Part shown: positions 1-11,495 of the stretch, one piece after another
Layout: each line of letters opens with the position of its first letter
Position numbering within the stretch: the first letter of the stretch is position 1
Origin: Torreya grandis
Lineage: Eukaryota > Streptophyta > Pinopsida > Cupressales > Taxaceae
DNA: 64,000 nucleotides
Assembly (NCBI GenBank): GCA_037957365.1
Contig: JARHVA010001738.1
Span: 2,037,501 to 2,101,500 of the forward strand
Direction: 5' to 3'
Made by a program: the position numbers and the translations under genes
Notes under the pieces: model-generated
What the model saw: the letters and a program-made list of their open reading frames with translations, nothing else
What the model was told of the DNA's origin: nothing
The model's database searches: none

Positions 1-915
1 GGTAAGAAAGGGTTATTTAAGAATAAAAGAACTATCTATACCAAAGAAGATAATAACTCATTTGATATAAGTGACACAAGTACATTTGATAGTGGTGATG
101 ATAGTAATGAACATGAACATGACAATATTGAAACCTTATTCATGGATATATAAATAGAACATGAGGATTTATAAAAATGAAAAGGCATTATGGATGATCA
201 ATAATTAGATGAAGAAGAGGCTAAAGTGAACCTTCAGGTAAAATTGTTGATTTTTTTAGAGGAGTTGAAGTTATAAAGAATGAAGAATCATAAATTGAAG
301 TCATTAGTTAAGGATTATGAAGATAAAATTGGTTTTTTTGAGGAGATAATAAGTAACACATCTAAGGATTATGATGAGATCATAAATTATATTTAAGCAT
401 AGATGGAGATAGTAAATGATAGCTTAAAATGTGAAGAGGAAGAGTGCACTAGGTATGGATTTGAAATGGAATCCTTGAAAGCTGAATTAGAACAAGCATA
501 TAGAAATTTGAAGACCTTTATGAAGTTTAAAAAGAGTACTAATGCTCTAGATAACATCTTGAGTAGTCATAAGTTTACAAATGATAAGATAGGTCTTAGT
601 TTCAAATAAAACTAACAGGAGGCAACTCAAGTCAAGTAGAAGTCTAATGAAGACATGAAGGTTAACATGAAAAGACCAATCAGACAAACTAATACTATGA
701 GGTATGCTAATTCATTAAATGGTTACTATTTTTCATGCAATTAGATTATTCATAGAGAAAGAGAGTGTATAATGCCCTCTAAAATGAATATGCATGGGAT
801 TATGAAACAAATCATTAGTCAAGAGGTACAAATGAGGCTTTTTTCTATAGTTGTCATAATGTGGGACAAATTTCTCAAGATTTTGTCCTAATAGAGTTAG
901 AAGACCATCAAGTCA
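1..915 (+). pseudogene. Ty1/copia gag relic with two broken zinc knuckles
   Basis: Gag is the capsid/nucleocapsid protein of the retrotransposon. The first 150 bases read as a Lys-rich stretch followed by a Ser/Asp/Glu-rich acidic stretch ending in LFMDI, typical of plant copia gag. A Glu/Lys-rich coiled-coil part follows, of which 403-609 is an open piece containing NALDNILSSHKF and NDKIGLSF, close to the LDxILSxQxxxxDKxGLGF block of plant copia gag. Two CX2CX4HX4C knuckles then follow. The first, at 727-768, has Tyr for its first Cys and an internal stop. The second, at 843-884, is in another frame and keeps SCHNVG, but has Phe, Gln and Phe at three zinc positions. Several stops and at least one frameshift make it a pseudogene. 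Gag upstream of the window edge is missing. Confidence 0.75.
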
Positions 916-940
916 AAAAAAGAGGTTTGAAGCCCCTAGA

Positions 941-1216
941 GTGCAAGAGAGAAGGAAAATGAATGTACCTAAACTAAAGACAATAAAGGTGAGTCATGAT
1001 CAGTCTTCAAGCCCAAGTGGATTGTTTGTTATGGTAGAGCATACTTTTGATGTGAAATCAAGTAAAAAGTATCTAATATCATATCATATTAATTATCAAA
1101 TGGTTGATGAAAAGGTTAAGCCTAAGGTGATAATAGAGCCTAATAGGATCCTGAAAGATATTCAGTCTTGTGAGAGTATGAAGACTTGGGAATATCCTGA
1201 GTTTATGTTATTTTAG
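941..1216 (+). pseudogene. Open 91-codon frame after the copia gag, function not recognised
   Basis: This frame starts just past the gag zinc knuckles. It is basic at its start (MQERRKMNVPKLKTIKV) and otherwise has no motif I can name. I see no protease DTGA/DSGC motif, integrase HHCC or RT YVDD in it or near it. It could be the tail of gag or a short spacer protein of a non-autonomous copia element. The following 1217-1435 has no readable frame. The frame may be open by chance in AT-rich DNA, although its position directly after gag is suggestive. Confidence 0.3.
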
Positions 1217-3240
1217 TGCCCTATGAAATGGGTAACTCCATTAGGCTTCATAGAGACACTCTTCAATTAGTAGAATCATGGTAGATTCATGATTTGAGGG
1301 GGATCTATTTAGTGTGTATGACCCTTTGTCATTAATTTTAAATGGGGAGAAAGTTAAAGAAGGGAGAAAGACTAGAATGGGGGATATGAGAGTGATTAGA
1401 TTGAATAATGTTTCTCCATCAATGACAAACGGGGATTTTGTTGAGAAGTGTTATCATTGATGTCATTAATGTGACAAGGAATCCATATGGAAAGAGATAA
1501 TTTGAAGGAAAGAGACAATTTGAAGGAAACTAATGTCTCTTATATTGGTTGATGTCAAGGTTGATTTATCTTGAAGATGCTAATGTTATCACAAAGAGGC
1601 ATGATGGTCAAATGAGCATTGAAGCATGGTTATGAGGCTCTAGGTCTGCATGAGGTTAGGAGAGAATGTTGATTAGAAAGAGATTTTTAGAGTGTTGTAT
1701 CAAGAGTGTTATTTTTTGATATCATTTAGGTAAGCATGTTTTTTACTAATTCTTGAGTACATGGTGTCTTGAGAAGCCTAGTTTAGACCCTATGAGAAGG
1801 TATGTATAGTGAAGTTTGGTGAATTAAGTAAGCATAAGCTTATGAGAGGATGTTTAGAATTGTGTGATCATGTAATTAATGTTTATATAATTTAATAAGT
1901 ATTTCAAGGTTAGTTTTCAATTTTAAAATGCTTAAGAAGCCTAATAATGGCACTAGTCATGACATGTAAAGCCCTTGTGATAAGGTATGAGCTTGGTGGC
2001 TTGGTGAGATGAGTGCACACAGACATGAATTAATGTATGAGTTTTATTCAACATAAATTTGAGGCATTGTATCACTAATGAGATTATCAAGGTAAGCCTA
2101 TAGGTTTAGGACCTTCAGATCAAGCCTACAACTAGACCACTTCTAGATCATGTCTGGTCTAATGATGTATCAAAATCTATTATCAATGCATGTAAAGGAT
2201 GTATAGTAGTGTTTAAGCATGAGATATGTTGCTTTAGTGTGTGAGTGAGGTAGAGATCACATGGAAATATGTGTGAAGGTCAATTTTAAGGCCTAATATG
2301 GCTTGCAAATCAAGGTTTAGAGAGCAAAGAGAGGTAGTATGGCCTAATGAGGGGTCATGATAAAATTTCAAGGTGTTTTAGATCTTATAAGAATTATCAA
2401 AGGTAAGGTATTATTTTTAAGTTTTTTCATGTATTTTTAGGTCATATTTTGAAGGACAAGGCGTGAAAAGTGGTTTTTAGGTCTCTTGAGTACTCAAAAT
2501 GAAGAGTTCTCGACCCAAGAAGGACCATCTTGTGCTTATTAGCTCATCAAAAATTTTCACGTGAACCTAATATATTTATGGTAGATGGGGAAGGATCCTA
2601 TATAAAAATTATAGACATTTGTTTTTGGATTGAGGGGCTATGCTTTATGAATGGTTGCTAAGAATGGAAACCAGTTTCAACCTTCTATGAACCCAAATAA
2701 GGACTTAATGTTGAAGATGTTGATCAAAAGTGCCCAAAATGTATTTTTATGCTTAGTTAAGATATTGGATCATATAGTGGACTCTCTTAGGTACCTCTAG
2801 ATGGTATTGGTTAGAGAAAGGAGAGAGAAAATGTTGGGTTACAAGATTATTTCTAAATAAGTTATTGTATAAATCAAAAGTTGCATTATACATAGTAAGA
2901 AAATGGATGGACAAATAAGGTAGAGAATAATTATTAATATTATTGAAGGTTTTTTGATATGTTATATTCCTAAATTATTGTAAATAAGTCATCCATGTTA
3001 GTCAATTGCTAACAAACCTGATGGTGTAAATAATGAAAAACCCAAGAAATAATGAGAAGATGATTAGGAATGTGTTATCTTGATAAAATGATGAAACCAA
3101 GTGTATGGATACATTTTGTAGGAATGGTATATCCTATTAATTTTTAGTATTAATCTTCAAATTTAGGTATAGTGGTGAAAATGATGAATACAAAATAGCT
3201 TATCTAGCTCAGTGAGGTTTGTGTATAGTGAGGTAATACG

Positions 3241-3259
3241 ATTGGTCTACAAGACCAAT
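3241..3259. other. Perfect 8-bp hairpin, GGTCT/AGACC core
   Basis: ATTGGTCT, a three-base loop ACA, then AGACCAAT. It sits in the first tandem unit of the copia LTR. Confidence 0.7.
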
Positions 3260-3605
3260 ATTTTCCATTTAAACATATGATATTTTCATCTAATAATGGT
3301 ATAAATATATCATAATATCATATAATTTCGTAATAATTATTTTAAATTGGTCATACATATGTTGAAGGTCAATGCCACCATGACTATGCTTTAAGGTAAA
3401 CTGGCAATTCTTGTTAATCAAGTTGTAATGATGAGTTTGAGGCTCAATGACCTGGTTTGAAATATATAATGAATAATATGTTCTTTTTTGTGACTTTAAA
3501 TTAATTTTAATTATTTTAAAAATATTTTAAGTTAGTGTAAGAGGTTGAAAATTTTAAGTCAAAATGGCTTGTCTGGTTCATGCAAGACTATGTGAGATAA
3601 GGCGA

Positions 3606-3632
3606 AAACATTGGTCTAAAAGACCAATGTTT
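3606..3632. other. Perfect 12-bp hairpin, GGTCT/AGACC core
   Basis: AAACATTGGTCT, loop AAA, then AGACCAATGTTT. It is the counterpart of the 3241 hairpin in the second tandem unit, with a longer perfect stem. It is a possible structural or binding element of the LTR; its function is unknown. Confidence 0.75.
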
Positions 3633-4136
3633 GATATTAGAGATTATGGTATTTATTATTAATGTTTTAATGAATATGTTATGTAATATTTTTAATGTTG
3701 TTATAATAATTGAAAGTGTTCTTTCATATGTTGGATGTTAAGTAGTTTCATGACTAGCTTTTGATAGTCTTGGTAGTTCTAAGTGAACATAATGAAGAGA
3801 CAAGTTTAAGCCTTTTTTCCCTAAGTATAAGTGTTTCAATCATATGGTGATTACCATAAGGTCATATATAATCTATATATGGACCAATTTTTAGTGTCTT
3901 AAGTGATTTTTATCTTCAATATTTAAAGGTAGATTTTTGGTGTACACAAGCCTAATAAGACAAAGTACTAGTGAGGGGTTTCAAGAGGTGATTCATTGTA
4001 AAATGTCTTGTTGAGATTATAAAAAAATAGTGAGGGTATGTTTTATTATTATATTAAATGTTCCTACTGAATGTGGAGTTTTAAAATGTTCCCATGAAGT
4101 CAAAGTGTAACGTGTCCTAAAGTAGACCTAACGGAA

Positions 4137-4157
4137 TTAGGTCTCCATGAGACCTAA
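4137..4157. other. Perfect 9-bp hairpin, GGTCT/AGACC core
   Basis: TTAGGTCTC, loop CAT, then GAGACCTAA. The same arm also pairs with an upstream AGACCTAA at about 4123, so two alternative foldings share one arm. Confidence 0.65.
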
Positions 4158-5034
4158 ATGTGAAATGAGGTGTAATAGAGTTACGATAGAAAAAAGGGAC
4201 TAAATATTGATTTGAATAATGTTTATGAGATGTAATGAGACCTATTTTATGGCCAAAATAATAGTTTAGGTGTGATTACCTGACAAAGTGGCATATGAAT
4301 AAGCAATGGTATATATACAAGGTAGTTTTAGGCCTATTTGAAAAAACAAATGAGTATATGTAAATCAAATAACACATTATTGAGAATAATGAGGTATTTT
4401 AAACCATAAAAATAGTTTATAGTATCAATCATGAATATTTGATAGTATGTTTTCATACTTAATCTATCTTAAAGAAACCTAGTTGAGTGAAGAAGACTAG
4501 AAGGCAGTTTGAAAGGCATAGAAAAGTGAGAAGAGCTAAAGAAGGTGATCATCATCTATTGTGTGAGAAATAAGGTTTTTATAAGGTGATAAAAAGTTTT
4601 AGTTGGATGAGTTTGTGCTGATTCATCTAGGGGGTTGGTGACTTCTTTCACGTTGGTGGTTACTAAAACTTAGGTAAGTGGGTGCTTGACTAGTTGGAGT
4701 TGGTGCACCATATGGAGTAGGTGATGCACAAAATATTGGATTTTATCTTATAGATTGTATTCCATTTTCAAATATCAATGGTTTTTATTCCCATTAAGGT
4801 TTTACCATATGTGTAATGTGTTATATTATTTCATGATCTTGTATGGTTGCATATGTTTTGCTACATGTTCATGTTTGTATGAATCATTCATGTTTTCTTA
4901 AGAGGTATTGAATGATTACTTTTAGGAGACTGATTCATCCCCCCTCTTAGTGATTGTGCTTAAAATAATATTAGTGATTTTTTAATATTTAAATGGTTAA
5001 TTATAATATATAAAAGTGTATAATTATCTATCAT

Positions 5035-5660
5035 GTAAAAACTTCATGCATAATTTTAAAGTAGAGGGTATAGACTCTTTAGCATGTATCTAAGGTATCC
5101 CAAGTAATATCTTGTAGTTAAAATGATTAGGCATCACTTGATAGTGTGTAGGTATGGTTTTTGGCCCTAACCTAATATTCAATGTAATAGAACCCAATGT
5201 CTATATAGGAATATCATAAAAACCTCTATTATTCTTATATGTATTTTGAATGTATGTTATATCAATCCCCATAGTTTGTATAAATGTGAGATTACATATG
5301 TTATATCTTGAACCAATATCAATTATAAGTCATTTAATAGTAGTGGTATTTATTTGTGCTTGAGTAAAAATTAGTAAATTCTAAGTAATAATTGACTATG
5401 ATAGTAAATCCTCTTTATAAAAAGATATAACATCCTCAATGTCTTTAATAGTGTTCACGATAGATGAAAATTAAGCTAGTTTTGTGTCATGAGGCAAAGA
5501 TGTACTTAACAATTCCACTAAATCCTATATTTTTTCACCAATTTTACTTAACAAAGGAATTGAGATATTTTATTATCCATTTCACAAATTGTTTGTCCAG
5601 TTTATAGATCAAATTTAGTATCAAAGCAAGTGATTATAGGACCTTGATTCAGTTGTGATA
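5035..5660 (-). pseudogene. Ty3/gypsy gag-protease junction and retropepsin relic
   Basis: On the minus strand the end of the aspartic protease of a plant Ty3 element can be read: YKILLGIP, a stop in the Trp position, IHAKESIPSTLKL and CMKFLH. This corresponds to the family block YNLLLGRPWIHxxxAVPSTLHQxxKF. Further upstream on the same strand lies TIKRLIIDIGSRYNIC, the region of the catalytic IDxGSxxNxC, with the catalytic Asp apparently kept. The 5530-5660 part reads as the linker before protease (TGQTICEMDNKISQFL). Stops are frequent. Reverse transcriptase would be expected further left, but that space is occupied by the copia LTR, so the element was cut there. Confidence 0.65.
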
Positions 5661-5695
5661 TACTTTTGTTTGGATTTTTAATAACATATGTTGCT

Positions 5696-5724
5696 TTATT
5701 ATTATTATTATTATTATTATTATT
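5696..5724 (+). repeat. (ATT)n microsatellite
   Basis: About nine ATT units in a row. It lies in the minus-strand gag/protease linker relic. Confidence 0.9.
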
Positions 5725-5726
5725 GA

Positions 5727-7480
5727 GTTGTTGGTCATGCAAGAAGGTTAGTATGAAAGGAAATTATAAGGTGTTCCAATTCACTGGAAGAAGACAAGCT
5801 TCTGACAGCCAAGATTTTTGAACCACTAGCCCTATAACATTATTGTAGATGAATAACACTTTTTCACTTGAAGAGTGAGATGGTATGGATAAATGATAAA
5901 CCTTTCTTCCTTGGAAAGCATTCAGATAAAGTGCAAGGCACTGTTAGTAATGCATCTCTAAGAGGAATCAGTTGTAGTTTGATTATACATCTTACACAAA
6001 AGGTGAAATGAGGTTTAGTTATGATCTAATTTCATATTGGTATTGACATAATATTTTTATTCTAGCTAACTAGTTATGCATCCTTATTATTTTGTATTAT
6101 TAATCATACTATGGATGCCTATGTCCTTAAATATAGGATCCTATGAAAAGACTAGCTCCATGATAAGATATGGAAAAGGAAACAAGGCATTATTTAGTAT
6201 CAAATAGGTTTTCACACTTTGAGTTTGAGTTTGTAATTGACTGATAAGTTAGTTCATGTTTTCATATATTTATTGAGAGTTTTTAGAAGTCATTTAAAAC
6301 ACCAACATTTATTAGATAATACTCAATAGGTGCATTCTAAAATTTTCTTTAGAGGTATAATTTATTCTCAAATGTGACTATGTTTGCACCTTTTGGGTTG
6401 AATCCTTTGTGTAAGGTTGCATTGGGAGTAAAGTATGTATTTGTTTGAAGTTTTTTTAAAAGACTTTAAAAAAATATAACATGGATTATCTAACTCTTTG
6501 AAATATAGTTTTATAAATATGTAAACACTACTATTCATTTGATGAAAACATAAATAGGGAACAACCCTTATGGGTTAAATGATTATTTAAATAGTTTGAT
6601 AAACATAACTATAGAACAAAATAGTATGATTGACTATTACTTCTAACACTATTATATAAAAATTCCTACTTATTGAATCTAGGAATTCAATTTCATTTAA
6701 GTTGTGTTTTTAAATATTTACATTTGTTATCACTTTTTTTTAGTTTTTGATTGTAATAGACATTTTTGGGAAACTAATTTGGTTGGATGAGTTGTGGAGG
6801 TATGAACCAGGGAGCTGTCAGATGGTGAAAGAAGCCTTGATATAGGTTTACAATACTTGGTTTCTTCTCAATTTTAATTGATATTTGCTTACAGTTATAG
6901 ATTTTTGAGTTTGTAAAGAATCTCTTATTATGGAAACTCTCTAAGATAACATTAGATTTTGATAGGTATAAGGAAATATTTGAGGGACATAGTAGTTTTT
7001 GCATTATTTATAGTTTCATTGATTATTCTTAGGTATTATTTGTAGTGTGCATTAGTCACCTTAGGATAGGCAAATTATTTACATGTTGTTATACTTGGAT
7101 ATACATTTAAGACCCACCATGATATGGGCAATGTTTGTATTACAAACTTTATGTACATACATGTCTATTTCTCAATCACATCATGTAGGTGTACTTTAAA
7201 AAACCCATAGATGGGAAACATTTGTATAAGTGTAGGTATATAGATGTGTAAGTTATTTGTAAATCCTTAGGTGTATGTAGTACAATGATTTCCCTTATGT
7301 GATAAGAAGGAGAATACCTTAACCTTCATGTAATGCAGGGTTGAGAGAAATTTCCAAATATTATGACTATTACAAATAATAGGTCATTTGGTAGAATGGA
7401 TATAGGGTTTATTTTTTTACTCTCCATATACAAGTTGTAATTATAGTTGGATAGTTGACTTTTTTTAGAGATATATTTAT
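5727..7480 (-). other. Noncoding/degenerate stretch, weak Ty3 gag-like pieces
   Basis: No confident gene is visible. On the minus strand several short frames follow one another towards the protease relic at 5035-5660, including 6774-7004 and a Gln/Asn-rich piece around 6190-6310 that could be a gag C-terminal region. No zinc knuckle is convincing. It is best regarded as the worn gag region of the element whose protease lies at 5035-5660. Confidence 0.3.
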
Positions 7481-7759
7481 TTGTATGATGTAAAAAGTTA
7501 TGTATTATGTGCAGTTCAATTTTTGGAACTTTTGAGGACAAAAGCCTCTTTGTGGGAAGGTTTAATTCGAAGGGTTATTCAAGTCTCTATTTTCATTGGT
7601 AAAAGGCTGACTACGAAGACCATAGTCAATAGAGCCCACTTTTATGATAGAGGGGGAATCTATCACTATGATTGGGAGAAATTAGATAGACCCATATGGT
7701 GGGTCCTTAGGCGACCACATGGCCTACCATCAATTCCTTACTATTACCCCAACTCATAA
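7481..7759 (+). CDS. Uninterrupted 92-codon frame, unidentified (possible gag N-terminal piece)
   Basis: This frame looks more protein-like than its surroundings. It contains LLRTKASLWEGLIRRVIQVS, GKRLTTKTIVNR and HYDWEKLDRPIWW, and ends with RRPHGLPSIPYYYP. The downstream bases 7760-7850 continue as a Pro/Asn/Gln-rich reading, as in a linker. The Trp/Tyr-rich character and Pro-rich tail would fit the N-terminal part of a retrotransposon gag, but I do not recognise the family. The first ATG (7481) is only the first in frame; upstream codons in the same frame contain stops. No promoter or splice evidence is visible, and an exon of a plant gene is an alternative. Confidence 0.3.
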   Translation: MYDVKSYVLCAVQFLELLRTKASLWEGLIRRVIQVSIFIGKRLTTKTIVNRAHFYDRGGIYHYDWEKLDRPIWWVLRRPHGLPSIPYYYPNS

Positions 7760-9103
7760 TGCACCCTAATTCATTTGGAACCCAAACTCACCTAGCACCC
7801 CAACGCAACATGAAACCCAACATGACTTAGCCCAAAAACTAACTTGAATTACCAAATCAAGATAATTATGCCAACTCAACCTCTAACTTGCATATGTTCT
7901 AATAAAAAATCAACTAAGTTTGGCATGAAACTAAAGCCAAGAAAAATGGAAAAGTCATGAGATATAATTTGTTGATAAGTCTGTTTAAATCCTTTATTGA
8001 ATATATATATGGAAAATGTGGGATTTATCCCTTAATTAAAAATTTAAAAAATGACATGATGGAATAAAAGATTGGAATTACTAAGCAAATAGATGGTATG
8101 CTTCTATTTGACAAGTACATCAAATATTCAAATAGAGGTTGGTAGAATTAGTGCTAGTCATTGGAGGTTGAGTATGGGAAATGAAGAAATATAAAATATG
8201 TTTCCTCTATTTATTCAAGATGAGCCTATGCTAAAGGTAAGGTAGAGCCAAGATAGATAATAGTTAATTTTATTTTGAATGCCTCCTTGACCAATAGAAG
8301 GTTTTTATACATATAAGCATGATTGCCTTCATGCAAATATAGTCCCAAGTGGTATACCATACTCTTGTTAAAAGGCTTATTAATCCATTGGCATTTATAA
8401 CATGTATTGGTGAATTTGTATTTGTGTAGAGCTGAGCGTAAAGATGGTCATGGCATGCTTCTATGCTATTTACATAACATGTAATTGATAAAGCTTTACA
8501 TAAACCTGATACTTTTTATTCAATCACATATTTTATGAGGGGATGTTGATATATGGTGAAGGATGTGTATTTGAGGGGGTTTTAAAAGAGAATAGAGCTG
8601 AGTAAGATTGGAGGCTATTTTAAAAAGGCCAAGCCATAGAAGCCATGGTGAGGATTGAGATGTGGAAGCCATGAGGCCCATATGAAGGACAACATTCATG
8701 TAATCATGGGAGATGTGTTAAGATGGGGACCAAGCCCAAGACTATTTGACACATTCTTGTATTACCTAGGCTCGATGTAGTATGGTTCATTGTAGTCTTC
8801 AATGAAATCTTGAGTGTGAATGTGAGGACACAAGGTATTTTAAGTAAATTCAAAAAAGATAGAGGTATTTGACAAAGCCATTGAGTCATAGAGAGATAAG
8901 GCCATCCTAACCTATTCTTAGGATCCTTAAGCCTTGGGTGAGTGGTTTATGACTACAACTCTCAGTTAGATTGAGTCATATTTGGTGATTATATGGTAAA
9001 GTCTTTATGTATGTACATGTTATTTCATATTGTCTTGAATAGTATTTATTTATTTTCTATTTTAATTATTAAAGATAGTTAATAATCTGGGCAACTATAT
9101 ACA
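7760..9103. other. No recognisable gene
   Basis: AT-rich sequence with stops in all frames. The first 100 bases are C/A-rich and continue the Pro-rich reading of the frame before. Around 8560-8890 the sequence is purine-rich. I see no LTR edge, hairpin or coding motif that I can support. Confidence 0.4.
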
Positions 9104-9840
9104 TTACCCATTGTCCAATGGTAAAGATAATCTTTCCATATGGGATTTTAGAAACACTAAGACTTGTGGTATATAAGGAAGATATGTATGGTGATATAAA
9201 GACCTATAACTATAAGTGTTATTACCTCTATTTGGTTTCAAGGATTTTTGTCCTAGAGGAATGTAGACAAATGCAGGGGTTATTATTAGAGTTATAGATC
9301 TATCAAGAGGCATAAAAATCCTATTCATAATTATTCCCTTAAGAGTTTTATAGATACTCAAAAATTAGAAACATACCCAAATTCATGGAGAAGAAACATG
9401 GATGTTGCTAGCAAAGGAGGATGTTTCTGATTGCTTCAAATTTACACTATTAGATTACATTGTTGATACAAGTTTCTTAAAATCCACTTATGTTGTATGT
9501 TTTAAATGGGTATATTTTCTTAATTTTTATGGATTGGATTGCAATTAAATATAATCCTAGAGATGTAGCCCAAATTATGGGTGAAATATATAATCAATTT
9601 TTGTGTCACTTTCCCTTTTGTATTGATTATGTATTTTGTTTAATTCAATTGAAAATGAATGGATAAAATACTAGAACTAAATAGGAAGTTTTAAATGACA
9701 TAGAACTAAAACTTTTTATATGCCTTATTTTTTCACCAATTATATTTACCTAAGGAAGTGAGACACTTTGGTATACATTTCACAAACTATTTGTCTAGTT
9801 TACAGATCATTCAATAAACCCTTAAGCTTATTGACCAATA
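9104..9840 (-). pseudogene. Ty3/gypsy gag-protease linker relic, second copy
   Basis: The segment 9722-9840 is a diverged second copy of 5527-5643: TTTTTTCACCAAT, then CATTTCACAAA, TATTTGTCTAGTTTACAGATCA against TTGTTTGTCCAGTTTATAGATCA. Read on the minus strand both give a TGQTICEM-like / TRQIVCEM-like peptide followed by a Leu/Val-rich helix, as found before retropepsin in plant Ty3 elements. Lower in the same strand an open piece, 9104-9361, contains no recognised catalytic motif. Either two related elements lie side by side here, or one element carries an internal duplication. Confidence 0.4.
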
Positions 9841-11495
9841 TTATCAACTAATAAAATAGGATAAGTGATGTGTTATGCTTATTTCCCCAAACCTTAGCCA
9901 TGATATTCATACTATTGTAGATACTTTTGAATAAAAATGTACCATATTTACTGTTGATCCTCCTTTTGGATAGGTATATTTACTTGATTTATCTATTTGA
10001 TTTTTATTGTTTCTTGATCTAATTGTGCTTTTGGAACCTTTTTTTATTTTGAGTTATGCTTTGGTGACCATTTTTTTACTATTTTTGAATGTGACCCATT
10101 TTGAATTGGTAGATGTGCCATTATATTCTATGTGGATGATGTGTTATTGCGTGTCATATATATGCATTATATATTGCATTTTCATTTTCAATGCTAAATA
10201 GGTATTTGTGTGGTGCCTATGCATTCTATGATATGAAAAAAGATATTTGGATTTCCTCATTGGGTGTATAGGAGGTAGGTTGATCAACTTAACTTTAATC
10301 AGTTCTCTTAGTGTCTCACTTTAAATCTTATTTGACATTCTAATGTTTTTTGAATCACTAGTTGTAGATGTACATTTTTATGATTTATGATTTGGATATG
10401 TAACAATATTTTCCATAAAATGACTAGGTGAATATGCATATACATGATTTACACTATTTTTCTATAGAGGCCCTTATCTTATAAACTAATTTTCCAATGT
10501 TGTACTATTTTCATATACTAGTTGATTCTAATTTTGTAAAGCTGAAAATTTATTGTTCATAGTGATAAATTGATCACATAGAGTCTCACAAGTATACACC
10601 CTAGTTATTTCTATTTGAACATGTAGGAACACACCCTATAGGGAAGAAGTGTGGATAGGCTGAGTAGGAGGATTAGTGACAACATTATAGGTTGCATCAT
10701 CTCATTGATGAATGATAGCATAGACTTACTTGGAAGGAAAGTATCTATCACCCTCATTGAGATGAGGAGAATAAGGATATTATTTCCTATGCATAATACA
10801 TGACATTGAAACTTGAAACATAGTGGTTAATTTATGTGTTAAATCTTCTATGTGTGTATGGGGTTTCTTATTAATGAAATTCCATATAGGATAAAGATAA
10901 CATGCAAAAAAAATAATTCAACATGAAATGTATTTTAGTTGATTTGAAACATCATGTATGCATATGTCTATGCAATTAAAGAATAATATCTTATTTATTT
11001 TACGCATATAATAAATATAACTTGATATGTAATATGATAAATATTGTATTTGATAGTAAGCATCATATATAAATGTATTAATATATTTTATTAGTTCATT
11101 TTGAATTAAAGGGAATAATCATGCAAAGGAATGTATGAAACTTTGCAACAAAAAGTAATTTATTTCTTCTATCATTATAATCATGTTGATATGAATTAGG
11201 AGATATATGAATATAAAATATGAGTTTTTGGAAATAAAATTTGAGTATAAATAAAAAAGGTTACAAAACATGTGTGTCTAGGGTTAGGGTTTTTTAATCT
11301 AGGGGTTTTTTTCACAATTTAAATTAAATGTAAAACAAATTGAAACCCTAATATGAATTTGATTTTAATTAGCTATGTGATCTAAATAAAATCACAAAAT
11401 TATAAGTATGCAACCTTAATTTTATTGCATAAAAATAAGAATTAATATAAGCTAGGGTTGTGATGCAATATTTAAAGTAATAAGGGTTCACCAAA
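9841..11495 (-). other. Worn gag and 5' leader of a family-C element
   Basis: The 45 bases left of the LTR at 11496 (CTAGGGTTGTGATGC...TTCACCAAA) align with the bases left of element C's 5' LTR (CTAGGGTTAGGGTATT...TTTACGAAA, about 50446-50490). This is therefore the transcribed leader of a second minus-strand copy of that family. Beyond it, 10300-10900 reads on the minus strand as a gag-like Gln/Thr/Ser-rich stretch (HIEDLTHKLTTMFQVSM), and the Ty3 linker relic lies further left. A weak primer-site candidate, TGGTGAACCC on the minus strand, lies two bases inside the LTR edge. No gene is intact. Confidence 0.45.

Larger units (their letters stand above)
3190..3830 (+). repeat. Two degenerate tandem units (about 369 bp) inside the copia LTR
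   Basis: The segment AAAATAGCTTATCTAGCTCA near 3195 recurs as AAAATGGCTTGTCTGGTTCA near 3562. Each is followed by a GTGAGGTAA/GTGAGATAA word and a GGTCT hairpin. Further on, CATATGTTGAAGGTCAA near 3355 matches CATATGTTGGATGTTAA near 3726, each followed by CATGACTA. The hairpin centres are 369 bases apart. Confidence 0.6.
1436..4955 (+). repeat. Probable long terminal repeat (3') of the copia element
   Basis: The left edge is placed where a short purine run (ACGGGGA) is followed by TTGTTGAGAAGTGTTATCATTG, the usual polypurine tract plus LTR start of plant copia elements. The right part, about 4740-4950, has the usual promoter/poly(A) end of such LTRs: a pyrimidine-rich TTTTTATTCCCATTAAGG block, a GTGTAATGTGTTATATT block and finally GATTCATCCCCCCTCTTAG, a C-rich end motif common at plant copia LTR ends. 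No TGGTATCAGAGC primer site follows, so this is the downstream LTR. No second copy lies in the window, so the borders are estimates. At about 3.5 kb it is long and may include another insertion. Confidence 0.5.

Noticed and set aside
11275..11320. GGGTTAGGGTTTTTT-like sequence, possible interstitial telomere repeat
   Set aside because: Only one or two imperfect units, no array; it fits the AT-rich leader of a family-C element.
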